64,000 nucleotides of DNA from Panax quinquefolius. Its lineage: Eukaryota; Streptophyta; Magnoliopsida; Apiales; Araliaceae. Under the pieces are notes generated by a model. That model was not told the origin of the DNA, made no database searches, and saw only the letters and a program-made list of their open reading frames with translations. Position 1 is the first letter of the stretch; each line of letters opens with the position of its first letter. Below, in pieces: positions 33,087-46,470 of this stretch. Location of the stretch: the NCBI GenBank assembly GCA_020205615.1, contig CM035164.1, positions 523,501-587,500 of the forward strand, read 5' to 3'. The position numbers and the translations under genes were made by a program.

Positions 33087-33324
33087 TGTAACACCCCCTT
33101 TCCCAAAGGAAAAAGAATGTCACACACAGAACATAATAAATACAATTCTGAAATAAATCTCAAAGTAATTCTAAATAAATTGAATACTAACAGTCTTAAG
33201 CGCCAATTTAAATAGAAAGACCTCCACGTTAACATAATCTCTACTTCTAAGGATGAATGCCAAAATAGGCCCAAAACATCCAACTACAAAATATTAGGAA
33301 AATCAAGTCTAATAATAATCTCAA
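33087..33324 (-). mobile_element. Truncated LTR end, reverse orientation
   Basis: Starts TGTAACACCCCCTTTCCCAAAG, the complement of an LTR 3' end, and adjoins the primer site just described. It resembles the E LTR only in the first bases and then diverges, so it is a sister family. The inner end is lost where E-type sequence begins. Confidence 0.55.
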
Positions 33325-33653
33325 CTCAGATACAGATTCCGTACTTTTTCAGCGATACTCTTTTAAATTTAATTCGTTCGTTTTGTTACTCATTTAAAAA
33401 TTTGGTATTGTCTCTCAAGATTATTCTTTGTTGTCAAATTTATTGTGATAGTTTCATTTTGACATTGATATTAGAACTCGTATTTGTACTCTTTGAACTA
33501 GTTAATAATGTTAATATATTTTGGAGACTTTATTAGTTTTATCACTATTCGTATAATTTCGTTCACATTCGGGAGTTATTTTGATCATTAGTATCTTGTG
33601 ATAATTAAGTATGTTCGTATTTGATAATTTGATTTTATTCGGAGATGGTCATG
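33325..33653 (+). mobile_element. E-type LTR fragment, forward orientation
   Basis: ccgtactttttcagcgatac, then tagtttcattttgacattga, then gtactctttgaactagttaa match the complement of 34610-34790 in the neighbouring E-type LTR. The fragment therefore faces the opposite way and abuts it. Confidence 0.6.
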
Positions 33654-35000
33654 TGTAACACCCCCTTTCCAAAGTAGAAAAAGAGGTTACTCAAAACACA
33701 ACAAAATTAAGCAAGATCACATGGCTCTAAACCACAAAAGAATAATCTCATAATAATTCAATGTCATAAGACAAACCATAATAAATGCCACACTAGCTCA
33801 ATCCACAATCTAAAATAATTATTACAACTTTAAATAAATCAATGTATCGAAACCTAACAAAATATATCAAAACTATTGGATTAAAGGAAGCTCTCGTCAC
33901 ACTTGCCTTGGTCCCCACGACACCAAGTGGAAGAAAAACACAAAGATGAGCCAAATGCCCAGTACGGATATAGAATATAAATAATGAACCGAAATAACTA
34001 ACTCAATTAAATAAAATGAGACGAAATGAACTGAAACGAACCGAACAAAACTAATACAACGAAATAATAGGCTGAATCAAATGGCTGGGTGTTATTTCAT
34101 ACCGAGCTCAAAACAAATAGTAATATACCTTGCCACACAGGCAAGTCACATAATGCCACACAGGCGATCAAAATAATGCCACACAGGCAGTCACACATCG
34201 GACTGCGCAATCCAGATGCGTGCAAAATCGGAAGGCGTGTTTGGCACAAACATCACCACTCCGCAGAACAGAACAGAAAACTAGGGTCGACCCATACGCC
34301 TCCCACAACAAAACACCAAATGGCCAACTCCCAACGGAGCACAAAACGGAGACGCCGTGGACTGATCACACCGCCATTTGAAGGTGTCATGCCTCAAAGG
34401 CCAAGAGGACACGTGCATGTGGTACCCCCACAGGTGGTTATAGCTCAGGTATACCCTACGGTATTCTAACAAAAATATCATGTCACAACACATGCGACAT
34501 AATACCAAACAAAAGGGTTCTAACGTGTACATGTTCGATCGAACGAATTATCAATACAAGTCTCCAAAACATACTAACATGTACATCACTACAAAAATCG
34601 AAATTAATATTAACCATGATAAACAAGTTCAAAGAGTACAAACATGAGTTCTAAATATCAATGCTCCAAAACGAAACTATCACGTGGATTTGAGAAGGAA
34701 CAAACATGCGAAACAATAACTAACTTCTAAACGAAAACAAAACGAACAAATCAACATTAAAAGGATTATCGCTGAAGAAGTACGAAATCTGTACCTGGAT
34801 TAAGCAACGTAATACCCAAAGTATATTCCAAATTTGACTCGTTAAAACTCTCTCCGTTCAATCTAAATAATTAATAAGATTTTATTACAATCCAATCATT
34901 AATAAAATAATACTATTAAATTTATTATTAAAAACTTTTATAACTTTGTTAAAAAAATTAATTAATCTAAATTAATATACATAATTTCAATTTGATTACC
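33654..35000 (-). mobile_element. E-family LTR, reverse orientation (probably solo)
   Basis: Starts TGTAACACCCCCTTTCCAAAG and matches 62673-64000, the LTR of element E, almost base for base through at least 34983. No primer site or internal region adjoins 33654; instead another LTR fragment does. The far boundary is not clear because the other copy runs out of the window. The open frame at 34089-34469 lies wholly in this LTR and is not taken as a gene. Confidence 0.75.
34131..34197. repeat. Triple TGCCACACAGGC repeat in E LTR
   Basis: tgccacacaggc occurs three times, 23-25 bases apart, with aagtcacataa and gatcaaaataa spacers. The same triplet is at 63149-63213 in the other E LTR, with one copy changed to cacatgc. 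Confidence 0.8.
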
Positions 35001-35049
35001 AATCTTTGATTTATAAGTTCATGGCAAATACGTATTTAAATATAATATA

Positions 35050-35087
<38 letters not shown>

Positions 35088-35531
35088 AAAAGAATCAACA
35101 CCGCAAAGAAGGTCATGAGTAACCCCTGATGATATAAAAAAATATGATATAAATATCTATATATATAATCCTCCTACATAGTAATGTACATTAGTTTTTT
35201 TTTTATCATCATCATCACGTTAATGTTTTTTTTTTTTTTTTTAGGAAAATGCACTCATAAATTCACACATGCTTCTTTTTAATATATATCATCAATCCAT
35301 TTACTTTTCTTATAACATGCCTTAGATGTGATATTACGGATAATCATTTTATTATTATTATTATTATGAATGCATACCATGATAGCTTACATTCACAAGC
35401 TTCAAAAAATTGACTTCATGAAGAACTAATTGGAACAATCCTTTTCCTTCCGTAGCTACCTTCCGCTTGATCGGATCGTTTTTTTTTTTTTAGCAATAGG
35501 CCGCCTCTATTTTATTTTATCGGATGAATGA
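35001..35531. other. AT-rich spacer with microsatellite
   Basis: (AT)n at 35044-35089 and long T runs near 35190, 35228 and 35480. No gene recognised. Confidence 0.6.
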
Positions 35532-38150
35532 TGTTCTAAGACCCCAACTTATTATTAATGAAATTTAATTTTCTATTTATTATTTTGAAATAAGAAGGGT
35601 TGATTTGATTAATGTGAATAGTTATGGGTAAAATACGCAAATATTTCAAAATAAGCAAGTGGTTATAAAATATTCATCATTGTTTGGGAATATTCGTTTG
35701 GTCGTGGAATATTCTCATTGCCGCGTCTTCCCTTTAACCCAGAATATTCGCATTTACGCCAAAAAGATTTTGTGGGCCCCATAACGAAAAAAGAGCGATC
35801 GAAGAAGAAACGACAAATATAAGTGGTTAAAAAATAATCTACAGAAGTTGTTACCAAGTAAATACCGTTAAAATACTCTTGGGTTAAAACACAAGAGATA
35901 CCCAGATTGCACCAATTATTGATTCTTACGTAAGAAGGCACTACTTAATAATGGTTACAAAGAATTATTACGCTCAAAGATTTTATCGATTTAATAATTG
36001 TCATATTGATATTTTATATCATTGTTGTTTCAATAATCACATTACACAAGATTTTTCATTATCGATGCAATAATTCATATTATCCTAATAATATTATTAG
36101 ATAACATTATTGGCAATGTCTAGAAAGTTCTGCTCAAGGAGAGGTTTGGTCACCTAATCAAGCTACCAAGAAGGAGAAATTTTATCGAAAGCCCCTCTTT
36201 CCTGAACCGCCTCGTCACAATATCAGGATTCTCAGAATATTATTTGTGAATAATTAATTATCGATTCATATGATGAGGAAAATATTGATTTTATGTGGAT
36301 ATAGATGGAGAAAATTTTAATGTGACAATTGTTGAAAATTGAAATTTTATCTTTTTCTCGATAAGATAATTCATTTAAATGTATTATTATATTTTAATAA
36401 TATAATAATGGGTGATATTTTTACAACGAATGTGGGATATATGAGTATACGAGAGAAGAAGAGTATTTTTGTTGCAATAAATGTTTAAAACATGTTAAAC
36501 ATGCTCTGCGGACCCCATTTATCGAATCGAAATTTGATTATAAATTTAAAATCGCCTGCTTGTGGATTTCTTGGCCAATTTTTGTTTGGAATTTGGAAAA
36601 CTTTCTTCCGCAAAGTTGTAGAGAATTGAATTTCCTATAAAAAGTCGCGAGATTCAAATTTTCCGATAAAAAGGGCTATTTATTATGAATTATCAAGTTC
36701 AAGTTCAAATAATTAATTTTTGAAGTTTAAAATATTTTTAATTACAAAAACGTTTTTTACATTGTTGGGACTCATTTAATATGTGTTAAGATTGTTGATT
36801 TCAGATGCTAAGTGTGCGAGAATTTTGTAATATATATATATATTATTATATTAAATTTTCTCTTTGTTGTTCTAAGCAATTTCCTATAAATAGGTGCTTA
36901 GGTTAGAATTGAAAATCACACCGTAAACCAAGTTTTCTCTCTATATTATCGAGCGATATTCTTGTGAGTATTTTGAGTATACTTTGAGTATTGCTATACT
37001 ACGCAAGTTCAAGTCATAACCTATATCCTGTTTCAACTAAAAGACTCGCTTTCGAGGTAAGTGGATATTATTTTTTTTTCAGAATGATATTATTTCTTCA
37101 ATATCATTATGTTGAAATATCGATCCAAGTTTTTATCAAATTTGAACTTTTGGTGCTCTGAGTTACTATTCACGATACTACAAGACTATTCACGATACTT
37201 ACACTATTCACGAATACTAAGACTATTCATCGAAAAATGAAAAATTTTCTTTTCGTCTAAAATATCTATATCGGATACTAGCTTTGATCAGATCCATGTT
37301 TTGATCATTCTCAATTTTACACCACCGTGATTATTTTTTTTGAGGTATTTTTGACGGGATAAAACAAAGTACTAATCCTTAATCCTTAATCCTCATCTAT
37401 TTTTTGTTTCACCGATTCGCTTTTTTAAAATATTTTTCATCATCTTCACCTTAAATGATGATATTATGGAATATCTTCGCCCAGAAGCAAAAAAGATGAA
37501 TGATTTCAAGAATATCTTTCGCCCAGTAGTGCAAAGATGAACAGTGTTTAGATTTAATACGACTTAATCGATGAATATCTTCGCCCCAGAGTAAAAAGAT
37601 GAATATTTGATTCCGTATATATATCGATTGATGTTACAGGATAAAAGATAGATGATGAACTTTTAAATTCATACATGTAAGATAGTAGTTTGCATTCTCT
37701 ACTTAACTCTTCTAATGAATTATTATTTCACGCTAATATTGATTTAAAATTTGTCATTTCATCAGATTCTATTAGATTTTTCCTCGTCAAGACTAACGAT
37801 AATTTGTCAGATATTATCTTAGTCATAATATTCTTTATCGGGCTAGTTGAGCTCACCCTTTTCCTTTTTTGTTCCATTTTTCTTCTCGTGAGGCGAGAAT
37901 ATAAATAGAGTACTTAGCCTGGGTAATGGAATGAAAGTTCTAGAGAGAGTTGTTTAGTAGTCCTCACCATTTTTGTAAAATAATGTATCAATAAATGTGA
38001 TGAGGATTTATTTGAGTATAGATATTGTCTGTAAGATAATATTTGTATTCAAACTCACGCTTTATCACAGTAATAATAAAGTTGTAGTTGTTTCGCACTA
38101 CGATCGACAACTCGTAATGGGTGATGTATACCTATTTTGGGGGCGCCACA
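35532..38150 (+). mobile_element. 5' LTR of element D
   Basis: Begins near tgttctaagacccc and ends gggcgccaCA before a primer site. TATAAATA at 36885-36892, palindrome ACATGTTAAACATG at about 36489, loose attcacgatact array at 37157-37226 and hairpin units at 37465-37605. Collinear with the A/B LTRs but clearly diverged. It lacks most of the ATTCACGAG array and one hairpin unit. Confidence 0.85.
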
Positions 38151-38168
38151 ATGGGTATCGTAGCTTAG
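38151..38168 (+). promoter_or_regulatory. Primer-binding site of element D
   Basis: atgggtatcgtagcttagg follows the LTR end. The iMet-type site is altered to ATCGTAGC. Confidence 0.65.
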
Positions 38169-38337
38169 GATACGATCTCCAAGCGAGATCTGGGAATAGA
38201 AATTAGAGGGAGAGACGAGTAAATCCTTCGCTAAAGGTGTCCTACCTAAGCTTATTTGTTAGTCGGTCAAGATATAAGGATATTATGTGATATATCGATT
38301 TCTTTAATTAACCCTTGTTTTACGACAAAGATTTGAG

Positions 38338-39425
38338 AATGTCGAATCGAGAATATTAACAATGGAAATGAGACCGTGGAGACGCCTCAGACTCACCAAC
38401 GAGGAGAACGTGCAACAGTCGGGCAATGTTCCTCCCGCGAACAACACCACCGAAAGCGATGATGAACGAGGGATGTTTAGAAGCTTTTTGCGCTCATGCA
38501 AAATCGCACGAGGAGACTCGTGTTCAAAATACAGAGAAATGATAGCAATTACCACGTTGTCACAAAAACAAGCAGCTTCAAAGAGTCAGGGACCACCGTA
38601 ATTTAAGGGAAAGCCAGATCCGATCACGGCATAAAACATGGGTCAAGCAAATTACCAAGATATTCGATGTCTGGGATGCACGGAGGAACAGAAGGTTCCA
38701 TTCGCCACCTTTATGTTCCGTGGCGAGGCGACCATCGGTGGAGTCTCAGAAGCGCACTCCATCCAAATTAAGACTCAAAGATGTCTCGGGAGACGCTTTC
38801 AGAACTATTTAATGACAAATACTTTCCCGAAAGTGTTCGCTATACGAAGGAAGTGGAGTTCATCGATTAGAACAAAACAACACGACGGTCTCAAAGACGA
38901 GGCAAAGTTTGCAGAGTTATCCGTGTTCAGACCTCATTCGTGGAGAATGAGGAACGATGACGCTGATGTTTCGAGAGGTTCAAAACCCAGATACGCATAA
39001 TATCTCATTTCTCATAAATTTTCTCTATTCAGATGTTGTTAATGTGGCTCAATTGTTAGAGCGAGATAACGAGTATGTTCAACCGAGGGACCATAACCAG
39101 TGATCGCACTGTAGATAAAGCAACAATGTAATAATGATAACCAAATGAGAAAGAAAAAGACGGACAAAAATGGTAACCACTCGTGGTAATCATGGCCATG
39201 AAAATAAGAAGAAGCGAGTCGAGGAGATTTTAAAAAGAGGAGATTTAACAACGACTATGTGAAGACGACAAAGGCACGCAAAGAATCGGTTCTAAGGAGG
39301 AGAACGACCACCCATTATATGCTACAAATGCGAAAAGAGGGACATATCACCAAACCGCCCACAACAGCTCAAGGTATGCTATAATTGTGGAAAGGAAGGA
39401 CATATCGCCGAGATCAGACGCAGAA
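38338..39425 (+). pseudogene. Element D gag remnant (capsid type)
   Basis: Frames at 38362-38601 and 38638-39000 plus alternate frames show parts of the retrotransposon gag domain: DVLGCTEEQKVPFATFMFRGEA-like words near 38670-38730, then the FNDKYFPES and KEVEF region near 38810-38860, split over frames. Two zinc-knuckle words follow: a degenerate one near 39318-39350 and [12 protein letters not shown] at about 39377-39412. The capsid-type domain is absent in A/B. Many frame breaks. Confidence 0.75.
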
Positions 39426-39539
39426 TAAAACCTAGTTCAATGGGGATTTGACTCAAAAGATCGTCCCGTAAAAGTCAAAGTCAACTGCCCGGAAGAGCGC
39501 TTTGTCGCGATCGGTCAAAATGCGAGGAACCCAAACGAG

Positions 39540-40140
39540 GTGATCACGGTAAGCTATTTATAAATTCTCAAGTTTATACCTTACTTGATACCGGCATACC
39601 CATTCATTTATCTCTCCCGCATGTGCTCAACGCTTAAACTCGACCGAGAAATTAGACTTTCGACCTATCTCGTGGAAACTCCGCTAGAGAAACTTTCATC
39701 ACATCCACTCGCTTATAAATCTTGTTTGATTCAAGTCGCACCATCACCTTACCTCGCCGACCTTATCTCTTTAAAGATACTTGCTTTTGATGTGATTTTA
39801 GGGATCGATCGTTAACTACTCATCATGCCAAAATTGATTGTTTTCGTAAGGTCATAGTTTTCATATTCCTAACCAACCCGTTGTATTTAATTCAAGCAAC
39901 TAAACCATTAAAATCAATCACCGCTATATCTAATCATAAAGCTATTCGCTTATCAAAAACTGGATGTCAAGCTTTCTTAGCCCATGTTATGGATTTGAAT
40001 AAAGACACGCCAAATTTGAATAATATTCCCGTTGTATCGACTTTCCCGACGATTTCAAGAACTTCCCGCCTACCCCGTAACGTGAAGTCAATTTTTATCG
40101 ATCTTGAACCCGCACAAAGCCCATTTCTAAAACCCCATAT
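39540..40140 (+). pseudogene. Element D protease and linker remnant
   Basis: LLDTG at about 39575-39590 keeps the canonical protease Asp-Thr-Gly. AFDVILGI follows at 39785. The linker is open in 39881-40294 (KSITAISNHKAIRLSKTGCQ, AHVMDLNKDTP). Confidence 0.8.
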
Positions 40141-41350
40141 CGAATGGCTCCTATTGAACTTCAGAGTTAAAGGTCCAACTACAGAATTGTTGGACATCTG
40201 CTTCATCTGGCCCCAAGACATCTCCTCGGGGTGCTCCTGCTTTATTCAGAAGAAGAAAGACGGAGTAGTATGCGATTTTGTATCGACTATCTGAAATCGA
40301 ACCATGTCACCATCAAGAATAGTATATCCTCACCCTCGTATTGATGACTTGTTCGACCAAATAGTAAGGGGCACAATTCTTTTCAAAAATCGATCTTCGC
40401 TCGATATCATCAAATCAAGATTAGAACCGAGGATATTCCAAAGACCGCTTTTAAACTCTAAGACGGCATTATGAATTCTTAGTCATGTCTTTCTTGATCG
40501 ACTAATGCTCCCGCGGCTTTCATGGATATGATGAACCGAGTATTCAAGGAATATTTGATCATTTTGTTGTTGTTTTTATCAATGACATCCTCATATATTC
40601 CAAAAGTCGTGAAGATCATGAGCACCATTTGAAGTCGGGTACTCCAAAGGCTTCGTGAAAAACAAACTATATGCCAAATTGAAGAAATGCGAAGTTCGCT
40701 CGAGGAAGTAGCATTTCTTGGGCACGTGGTGTCAAAACACGGAGTATCCGTGGACCCGCCAAGATCAAGCAATACAAAGTCGGGAGCAACCAAGCTCTGC
40801 GATCAAGTACGAGCTTTCGGGTCTAGCCGGTTATTATCTGAGATTCGTGGAAGGGTTTTCTAATCGCTACTCCATTAACCCAAATTAACTCTAAGGATAC
40901 AAAATTCGCTTGAGCGAAGAATGCGAGAAGAGTTTCCAAGAGCTTAAGAGGAGACTTATTTCTAAGACTGCTCTAACAATACCATCCGGTTCTGATGGAT
41001 TTGTTATCTCATGCCGATGCTTCGTGCAAAGGGTTAGATGTGTTCTCATGCAACGGGGAAAGTCATAGCCTACGCCTCGCGACAACTTAAAGAGTATGAG
41101 AGGAATTATCCTACTCATGATCTAGAGTCAAGCAAAGCAAAAGCTGCCGCTTAAAGATATGGAGGCACTATCTATACGGGGAGAAAGTGGAGATATATTC
41201 GCACCATAAAAGCCTTAAATATTTCTTCACTAAAAAGAACTCAACACGCTAAGCAAATGACGCTGGCTCGAGCTATCGAAAAGACTACGACCACACTATT
41301 CAATACCATCCCGAAAAGCGAAACGTGGTATGACGACGCGCGAGTAGAAG
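40141..41350 (+). pseudogene. Element D RT-RNase H remnant
   Basis: RT words run in order: the KKKDG strand near 40253, the PRIDDLFDQ and KIDLRSGYHQIKIR regions near 40335-40425, then [12 protein letters not shown] at about 40572-40610. The usual FIDD active site reads FIND (AAT at 40581-40583). FLGHVV is near 40718, the thumb word at about 40815-40860, and the RNase H SDAS word near 41010, with [13 protein letters not shown] and RRWLELLKDY-like remnants to 41300. Direct repeats AATACCATCC at 40978-40987 and 41302-41311 bracket exactly the part missing in A/B. All broken by frame changes. Confidence 0.8.
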
Positions 41351-41419
41351 ATCATATGCGAATGAGTGCGATGATGTCAAGTATACGACAGAGCCAACTT
41401 AATAGAAAAAGTTAAGGTC

Positions 41420-42480
41420 GCTCAAGCCACCGAATCTTGAAATGATGCGTATGAAGAAGAAAGTACAAGAAGGAGCTATTCCTAAGCGAGAATCGATGAA
41501 GAAGGAATACTTCGAGTCCACTCTGCACTTTCAGGTCCCTAACGACTGATTTGAAGTACAAGATTACGATGGAGGCACACAATACACCATTTGCAATCCA
41601 TCCTCGAAGTACTAAAATGTATCGTGATCTTCGACATACATTTTGGTGGAACAATACGAAGAGAGAGATCAAAGTTTATCTCAATGTGTTTAACTTGTCA
41701 ACGGTAAAGGCGAGCATCTAGTACCTAAGGGTCCGCTGCACCACTTGAGATTCCGAAATGGAAGTGGGAACACATTACCATGGATTTCACACGGGTCTTC
41801 CTACTGCTTTCTCAAGGCATCAATGCTATTTGGGTTATTGTTGATAGATTAACCAAGTCCGCTTTCATTTCTTGCCGACACGGAGACTTATTCCTCGAAC
41901 GCCTTGCTAGTATGTGTACGTGAATGAGATTGTGAGGTCAGATGGCATGCCAAGATCCATAGTTTCGATCGCGACCCAAGATTCACTTCAAGATTTTCGG
42001 GTTAGCTTGCAAAAAGCTACGGGCACGGATTTATGATTTAGTTCGCATACCATCCCCAAACCCGATTTTGACAATCGAGAGGACTATTCAAACTCTCAAG
42101 ATCTATTAAGACTCGTGTCCCTGTACTTCAAGGGCGCTTGATAAGTATTTACCATCGTGGAATTCTCCTACAACAACAGCTTATCGTGCAAGTATAGTGT
42201 GGCTCCATTCAAGCATTATACGGACGAAAAGTGTCGCTTCCAATATGTTGGGATGAGGTGGGTGAAGCAACATTGTTGGGACCCGAAGTTAGTACGTATG
42301 ACTCACCGAAAAGATCCAAATGATTCGACAAACGATACAAACCAAGACAAGATCGACAAAAGAGTTATGCGATCTTCATCGAAAGGACGGGAATTTAGTA
42401 TAGGGGATCATGATTGTCATGAAGTCGCTTCCATGGAAGGGAGTTACAAGATTTGGGAAGAGAGGAAAGCTCAATCCACG
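41420..42480 (+). pseudogene. Element D integrase remnant
   Basis: Zinc-region words (HPSS, then the HTFWWNN area) near 41600-41660, MDF near 41780, INAIWVIVDRLTKSA near 41818-41865, DRDPRFTS near 41968, then the YHPQ/QSERTIQ area near 42048-42090 with a base lost inside the catalytic-Glu word (caatcgagagg against caatctgagagg in element C). The DEVGEA and VGDH regions continue to 42480. CGA at 42479-42481 is the codon that is TGA in A and B. Confidence 0.8.
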
Positions 42481-42840
42481 ATTTATCGGGTCCATTTCAA
42501 ATTCTCGACCGAGTAGGAAATGTAGCCTATAGACTCACAAGCAAGCTCCGAGTATGTCTCGTGTTCATAATGTGTTTCATATATCCGTATTTCAGAATAT
42601 GTGAAAGACCCAACCACGCTATAGAAAGTTAGAACCGACGAGATATAAATCAAGACTTAACGTATGAGGAGGTACCCACAAGATCTTGATAGAAGGAGCA
42701 TGTCCCACGCCAAGAAAGGTCATACCACAAGTTAAAGTTTTGTGGAGGAATCATGCTATAGAGAGAAATGACCGAATTGAAACTAAATGAAAGCGAGGTA
42801 TCCTCACCTTTTCAAACACTGTGTACGTGACGCCAATTTC
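42481..42840 (+). pseudogene. Element D integrase tail and chromodomain-like remnant
   Basis: RVGNVAYRL words, [10 protein letters not shown] near 42555, the EDLTYEEVP word near 42655 and VKVLWRNHAIE near 42735 are in the same order as in element B, over several frames. Followed by the gaggacgaaa and aaggagggagg tract. Confidence 0.75.
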
Positions 42841-42855
42841 GAGGACGAAAATTTC

Positions 42856-42868
42856 ATAAGGAGGGAGG
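42856..42868 (+). promoter_or_regulatory. Polypurine tract of element D
   Basis: ataaggagggagg immediately before the 3' LTR, as in A and B. Confidence 0.75.
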
Positions 42869-45433
42869 TCAGAAGACCCCAACTTTATTATTAATGAAAT
42901 TTAATTTTCTATTTATTATTTTGAAATAGTAAGGGTTGATTTGATTAATGTGAATAGTTATGGGTAAAATACGCAAATATTTCAAAATAAGCAAGTGGTT
43001 ATAAAATATTCATTGTTGTTTGGGAATATTCGTTTGTCGTGGAATATTCTTCATTGCTTGGGAATATTCGATTTACTTTGCAAGTAAAGATTTTGTGGGC
43101 CCCATAACTAAAAAGCGATCGATGAAGAAAACGACAAATATAAGTGGTTTAAAAATAATCTACAGAGTTGTTACCAAGTAATACCGTTAAAATACTTTCT
43201 ATGGTTAAAACACAAGAAGACACCAGATTGCACCAATTATCGATTCTTACGTAAGAAGGCACTACTTAATAATGGTTACAAATTATCGCTCAAAGATTTT
43301 ATCGATTTAATAATTGTCATATTGATATTTTATATCATTCATTGTTTCAATAATCACATTACACAAAGATTTTTTCATTATCGATGCAATAATTCATATT
43401 ATCCTAATAATATTATTAGATAACATTATTGGCAATGTCTAGAAAGTTCTGGCTCTAAGGAGAGGTTTGGTCACCTAATCAAGCCACCAAGAAGGAGAAA
43501 TTTTATCGAAAGCCCCTCTTCCCTGAACCGCCTCGTCACAATATCAGGATTCTCAGAATATTATTTGTGAATAATTAATTATCGATTCATATGATGAGGA
43601 AAATATTGATTTTATGTGGATATAGATGGAGAAAAATTTTAATGTGACAATTGTTGAAAATTGAAATTTTATCTTTTCTCGATAAAATAATTCATTTAAA
43701 TGTATTATTATATTTTAATAATATAATAATGGTGATATTTTTACAACGAATGTGGGATATATGAGTATACGAGAGAAGAGTATTTTTTGTTGCAATAAAT
43801 GTTTAAAACATGTTAAACATGCTCTGCGGACCCCATTTATCGACCGAAATTTGATTATAAATGTAAAATCGCCTGCTTGTGGATTTCACCCAATTTCGTT
43901 TGGAATTTGGAAAAACTTTCTTCCAAAAGTTGTAGAGAATTGAATTTCCTATAAAAAGTCAAGAGATTCAAATTTTCTGATAAAAGGGCTATTTATTATG
44001 AATTATCAAGTTCAAGTTCTTCAAATAATTAATTTTTGAAGTTTAAAATATTTTTAATTACAAAAAACGTTTTTACATTGTTGGGACTCATTTAACATGT
44101 GTTAAGATTGCTTGATTTCAGATGCTAAGTGTGTAGTAGAGAATTTGTAATATATATATATATTATTATATTAAATTTTCTCGCTTTGTGTTTCTAAGCA
44201 ATTTCCTATAAATAGGTGCTTAGGTTAGAATTGAAAATCACACCGTAAATCAAGTTTTCTCTCTATATTATCGAAATTTATTCTTGTGAGTATTTTGAGT
44301 ATACTTTGAGTATTGCTATACTATGCAAGTTCAAGTCATAACCTATATCCTGTTTCAACTAAGACTCGCCTTCGAGGTAAGTGGATATTATTTTTTTTCA
44401 GAATGATATTATTTCTTCAATATCATTATGTTGAAATATCGATCCAAGTTTTTATCAAATTTGGAACTTTTGGTGCTCTGAGTTACTATTCACGATACTA
44501 AGACTATTCACGATACTTACACTTATTCACTTAATACTATTTCTATTCATCGAAAAATGAAAAATTTTCTTTTCGTCTAAAATATCTATTTCTGGATACT
44601 AGCTTTCGATCAGATCCATGTTTTGATCATTCTTGAATTTTACACCACCGTGATTATTTTTGAGGTATTTTTGACGCGGATAAAACAAAGTACTAAATCC
44701 TTAATCCTTAATCCTCACTATTTTGTTTCACCGATTCGCTTTTAAAAAATATTTTTCATCATCTTCACCTTAAATGATGATATTATGGAATATCTTCGCC
44801 CAGAGAAGCAAAGATGAATGATTTCAAAGAATATCTTCGGCCCAGAGTAGCAAAGATGAACAGTGTTTAGATTTAATACGACTAATCGATGAATATCTTC
44901 GCCTCAGAAAGGCAAAGATGAATATTTGATTCCGTATATATATCGATTGATGTTACAGGATAAAAGATAGATTTATGAACTTTTAAATTCATACATGTAA
45001 GATAGTAGTTTGCATTCTCTACTTAACTCTTCTAATGAATTATTATTTCACACCGAATATTGATTTAAAATTTGTCATTTATCAGATTCTATTAGATTTT
45101 TCCCTCGTCAAGACTAACGATAATTTGTTGTATATTATCTTAGTCATAATATTCTTTATCGGGCTAGTTGAGCTCACCCTTTTCCTTTTTGTTCCATTTT
45201 TCTTCTCGTGAGGCGCAGAATATAAATGAAAGTACGAGCCTGGGTATGGAATGAAAGTTCTAGAGAGAGTTGTTTAGTAGTCCTCACCATTTTTGTAAAA
45301 TAATGTATCAATAAATGTGATGAGGATTTATTTGAGTATAGATATTGTCTGTAAGATAATATTTGTATTCAAACTCACAGCTTTATCGTTGTAATAATAA
45401 AGTTGTAGTTGTTTCGCATCATGTATCGACAAC
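42869..45433 (+). mobile_element. 3' LTR of element D (3' end truncated)
   Basis: Starts tcagaagaccccaactt and is collinear with 35532-38140 (TATAAATA at 44207-44214, hairpin units 44788-44925). It stops at gtatcgacaac, without the last roughly 45 bases that should end gcgccaca. Unrelated sequence of about 75 bases then leads to element C. Confidence 0.8.
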
Positions 45434-45508
45434 ACCTATCATGATCAAGCTAGGATGATCCATGTGGAAAAGAATACAATACGTTTTCTGAAGGAAGTAT
45501 TTGATATA
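45434..45508. other. Short spacer between elements D and C
   Basis: About 75 bases that match neither LTR. Origin unclear. Confidence 0.4.
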
Positions 45509-46225
45509 TCGAAGACCCTCGCTTTTCAAATTTTTATAAATAAAGATGAATTTTTCTATAAATATTATTTTTGAATATTAAATCATGGAATAAATTTGAT
45601 ATAATAAAGTTATTTCTATAAATATTAGACGCTTTCAATATTAACGACAAATAAAAGGTTTCATTATATAGTTGATATAATGGGATAATATTTATAAATT
45701 TTATTTTTGAAATTAGTAAATTTGAGTTGTTATAAAATATTAAATTTTGCCTGGGAATATTCTTTTTGTTAGGGAATATTCGTATTAGGAATATTAGACA
45801 ATCTCAATCATCAGGGACCCCACAATGTAATTATTATCTGATCGAGAAAACGACAAAAATATTTTATAAAAATAACTACGAGGTGTTACCGCTAAAACCG
45901 CTGAACTACCCTATGGGTAAAAGTACAAGAATACGCCTGAGTCAGATAAGAAGACACTAAGATTGATTATCGATGCTTACGTGAGAAGTCACTCAATTAT
46001 GCTCAATTATTGCTACAAAGAATTGCGTGATCATATCTCTTATATTATCGATTCAATTATTGTCACAAAGATCATCCGTATAATATGTTATAAGATTAAA
46101 TCAATAATTGAGACGACAAGTTATAAATGATTAATAATTGTTGAAAGATTAAATATGTGTCGATGAAAAAAAAAATGATTTGTGGTAAGTTTGATTATTT
46201 TATGGGGGCTATATATGAGTATCAT

Positions 46226-46470
46226 CTAAGAGTCTCTTCATCAATAGTATTTACCTTCGTCGAATATGTCATCTAATTACCTTCACAATAGTAATTACCT
46301 CTTGTGAATAGTATTTACCTTCGCCAATAAGTAATTACCTTCACAATAGTAATTACCCTTGTGAATAGTATTTACCTTCATGAATAAGAATTACCTTCGC
46401 ACAATAGTAATTACCCTTAGAATAGTATTTACCTTCACAATAGTATTTACCTTCGCTAATAGTAATTACC
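46226..46470 (+). repeat. AATAGTATTTACCTTC minisatellite in C LTR U3
   Basis: About 13 units of roughly 18 bases alternating aatagtatttaccttc and aatagtaattaccttc, ending about 140 bases before the TATA box. Equivalent array at 53873-54095. Confidence 0.85.

Noticed and set aside
34089..34469. 126-codon plus-strand open frame
   Set aside because: Lies wholly in an E-type LTR; the frame is not kept over its full length in the second copy (63106 onward).
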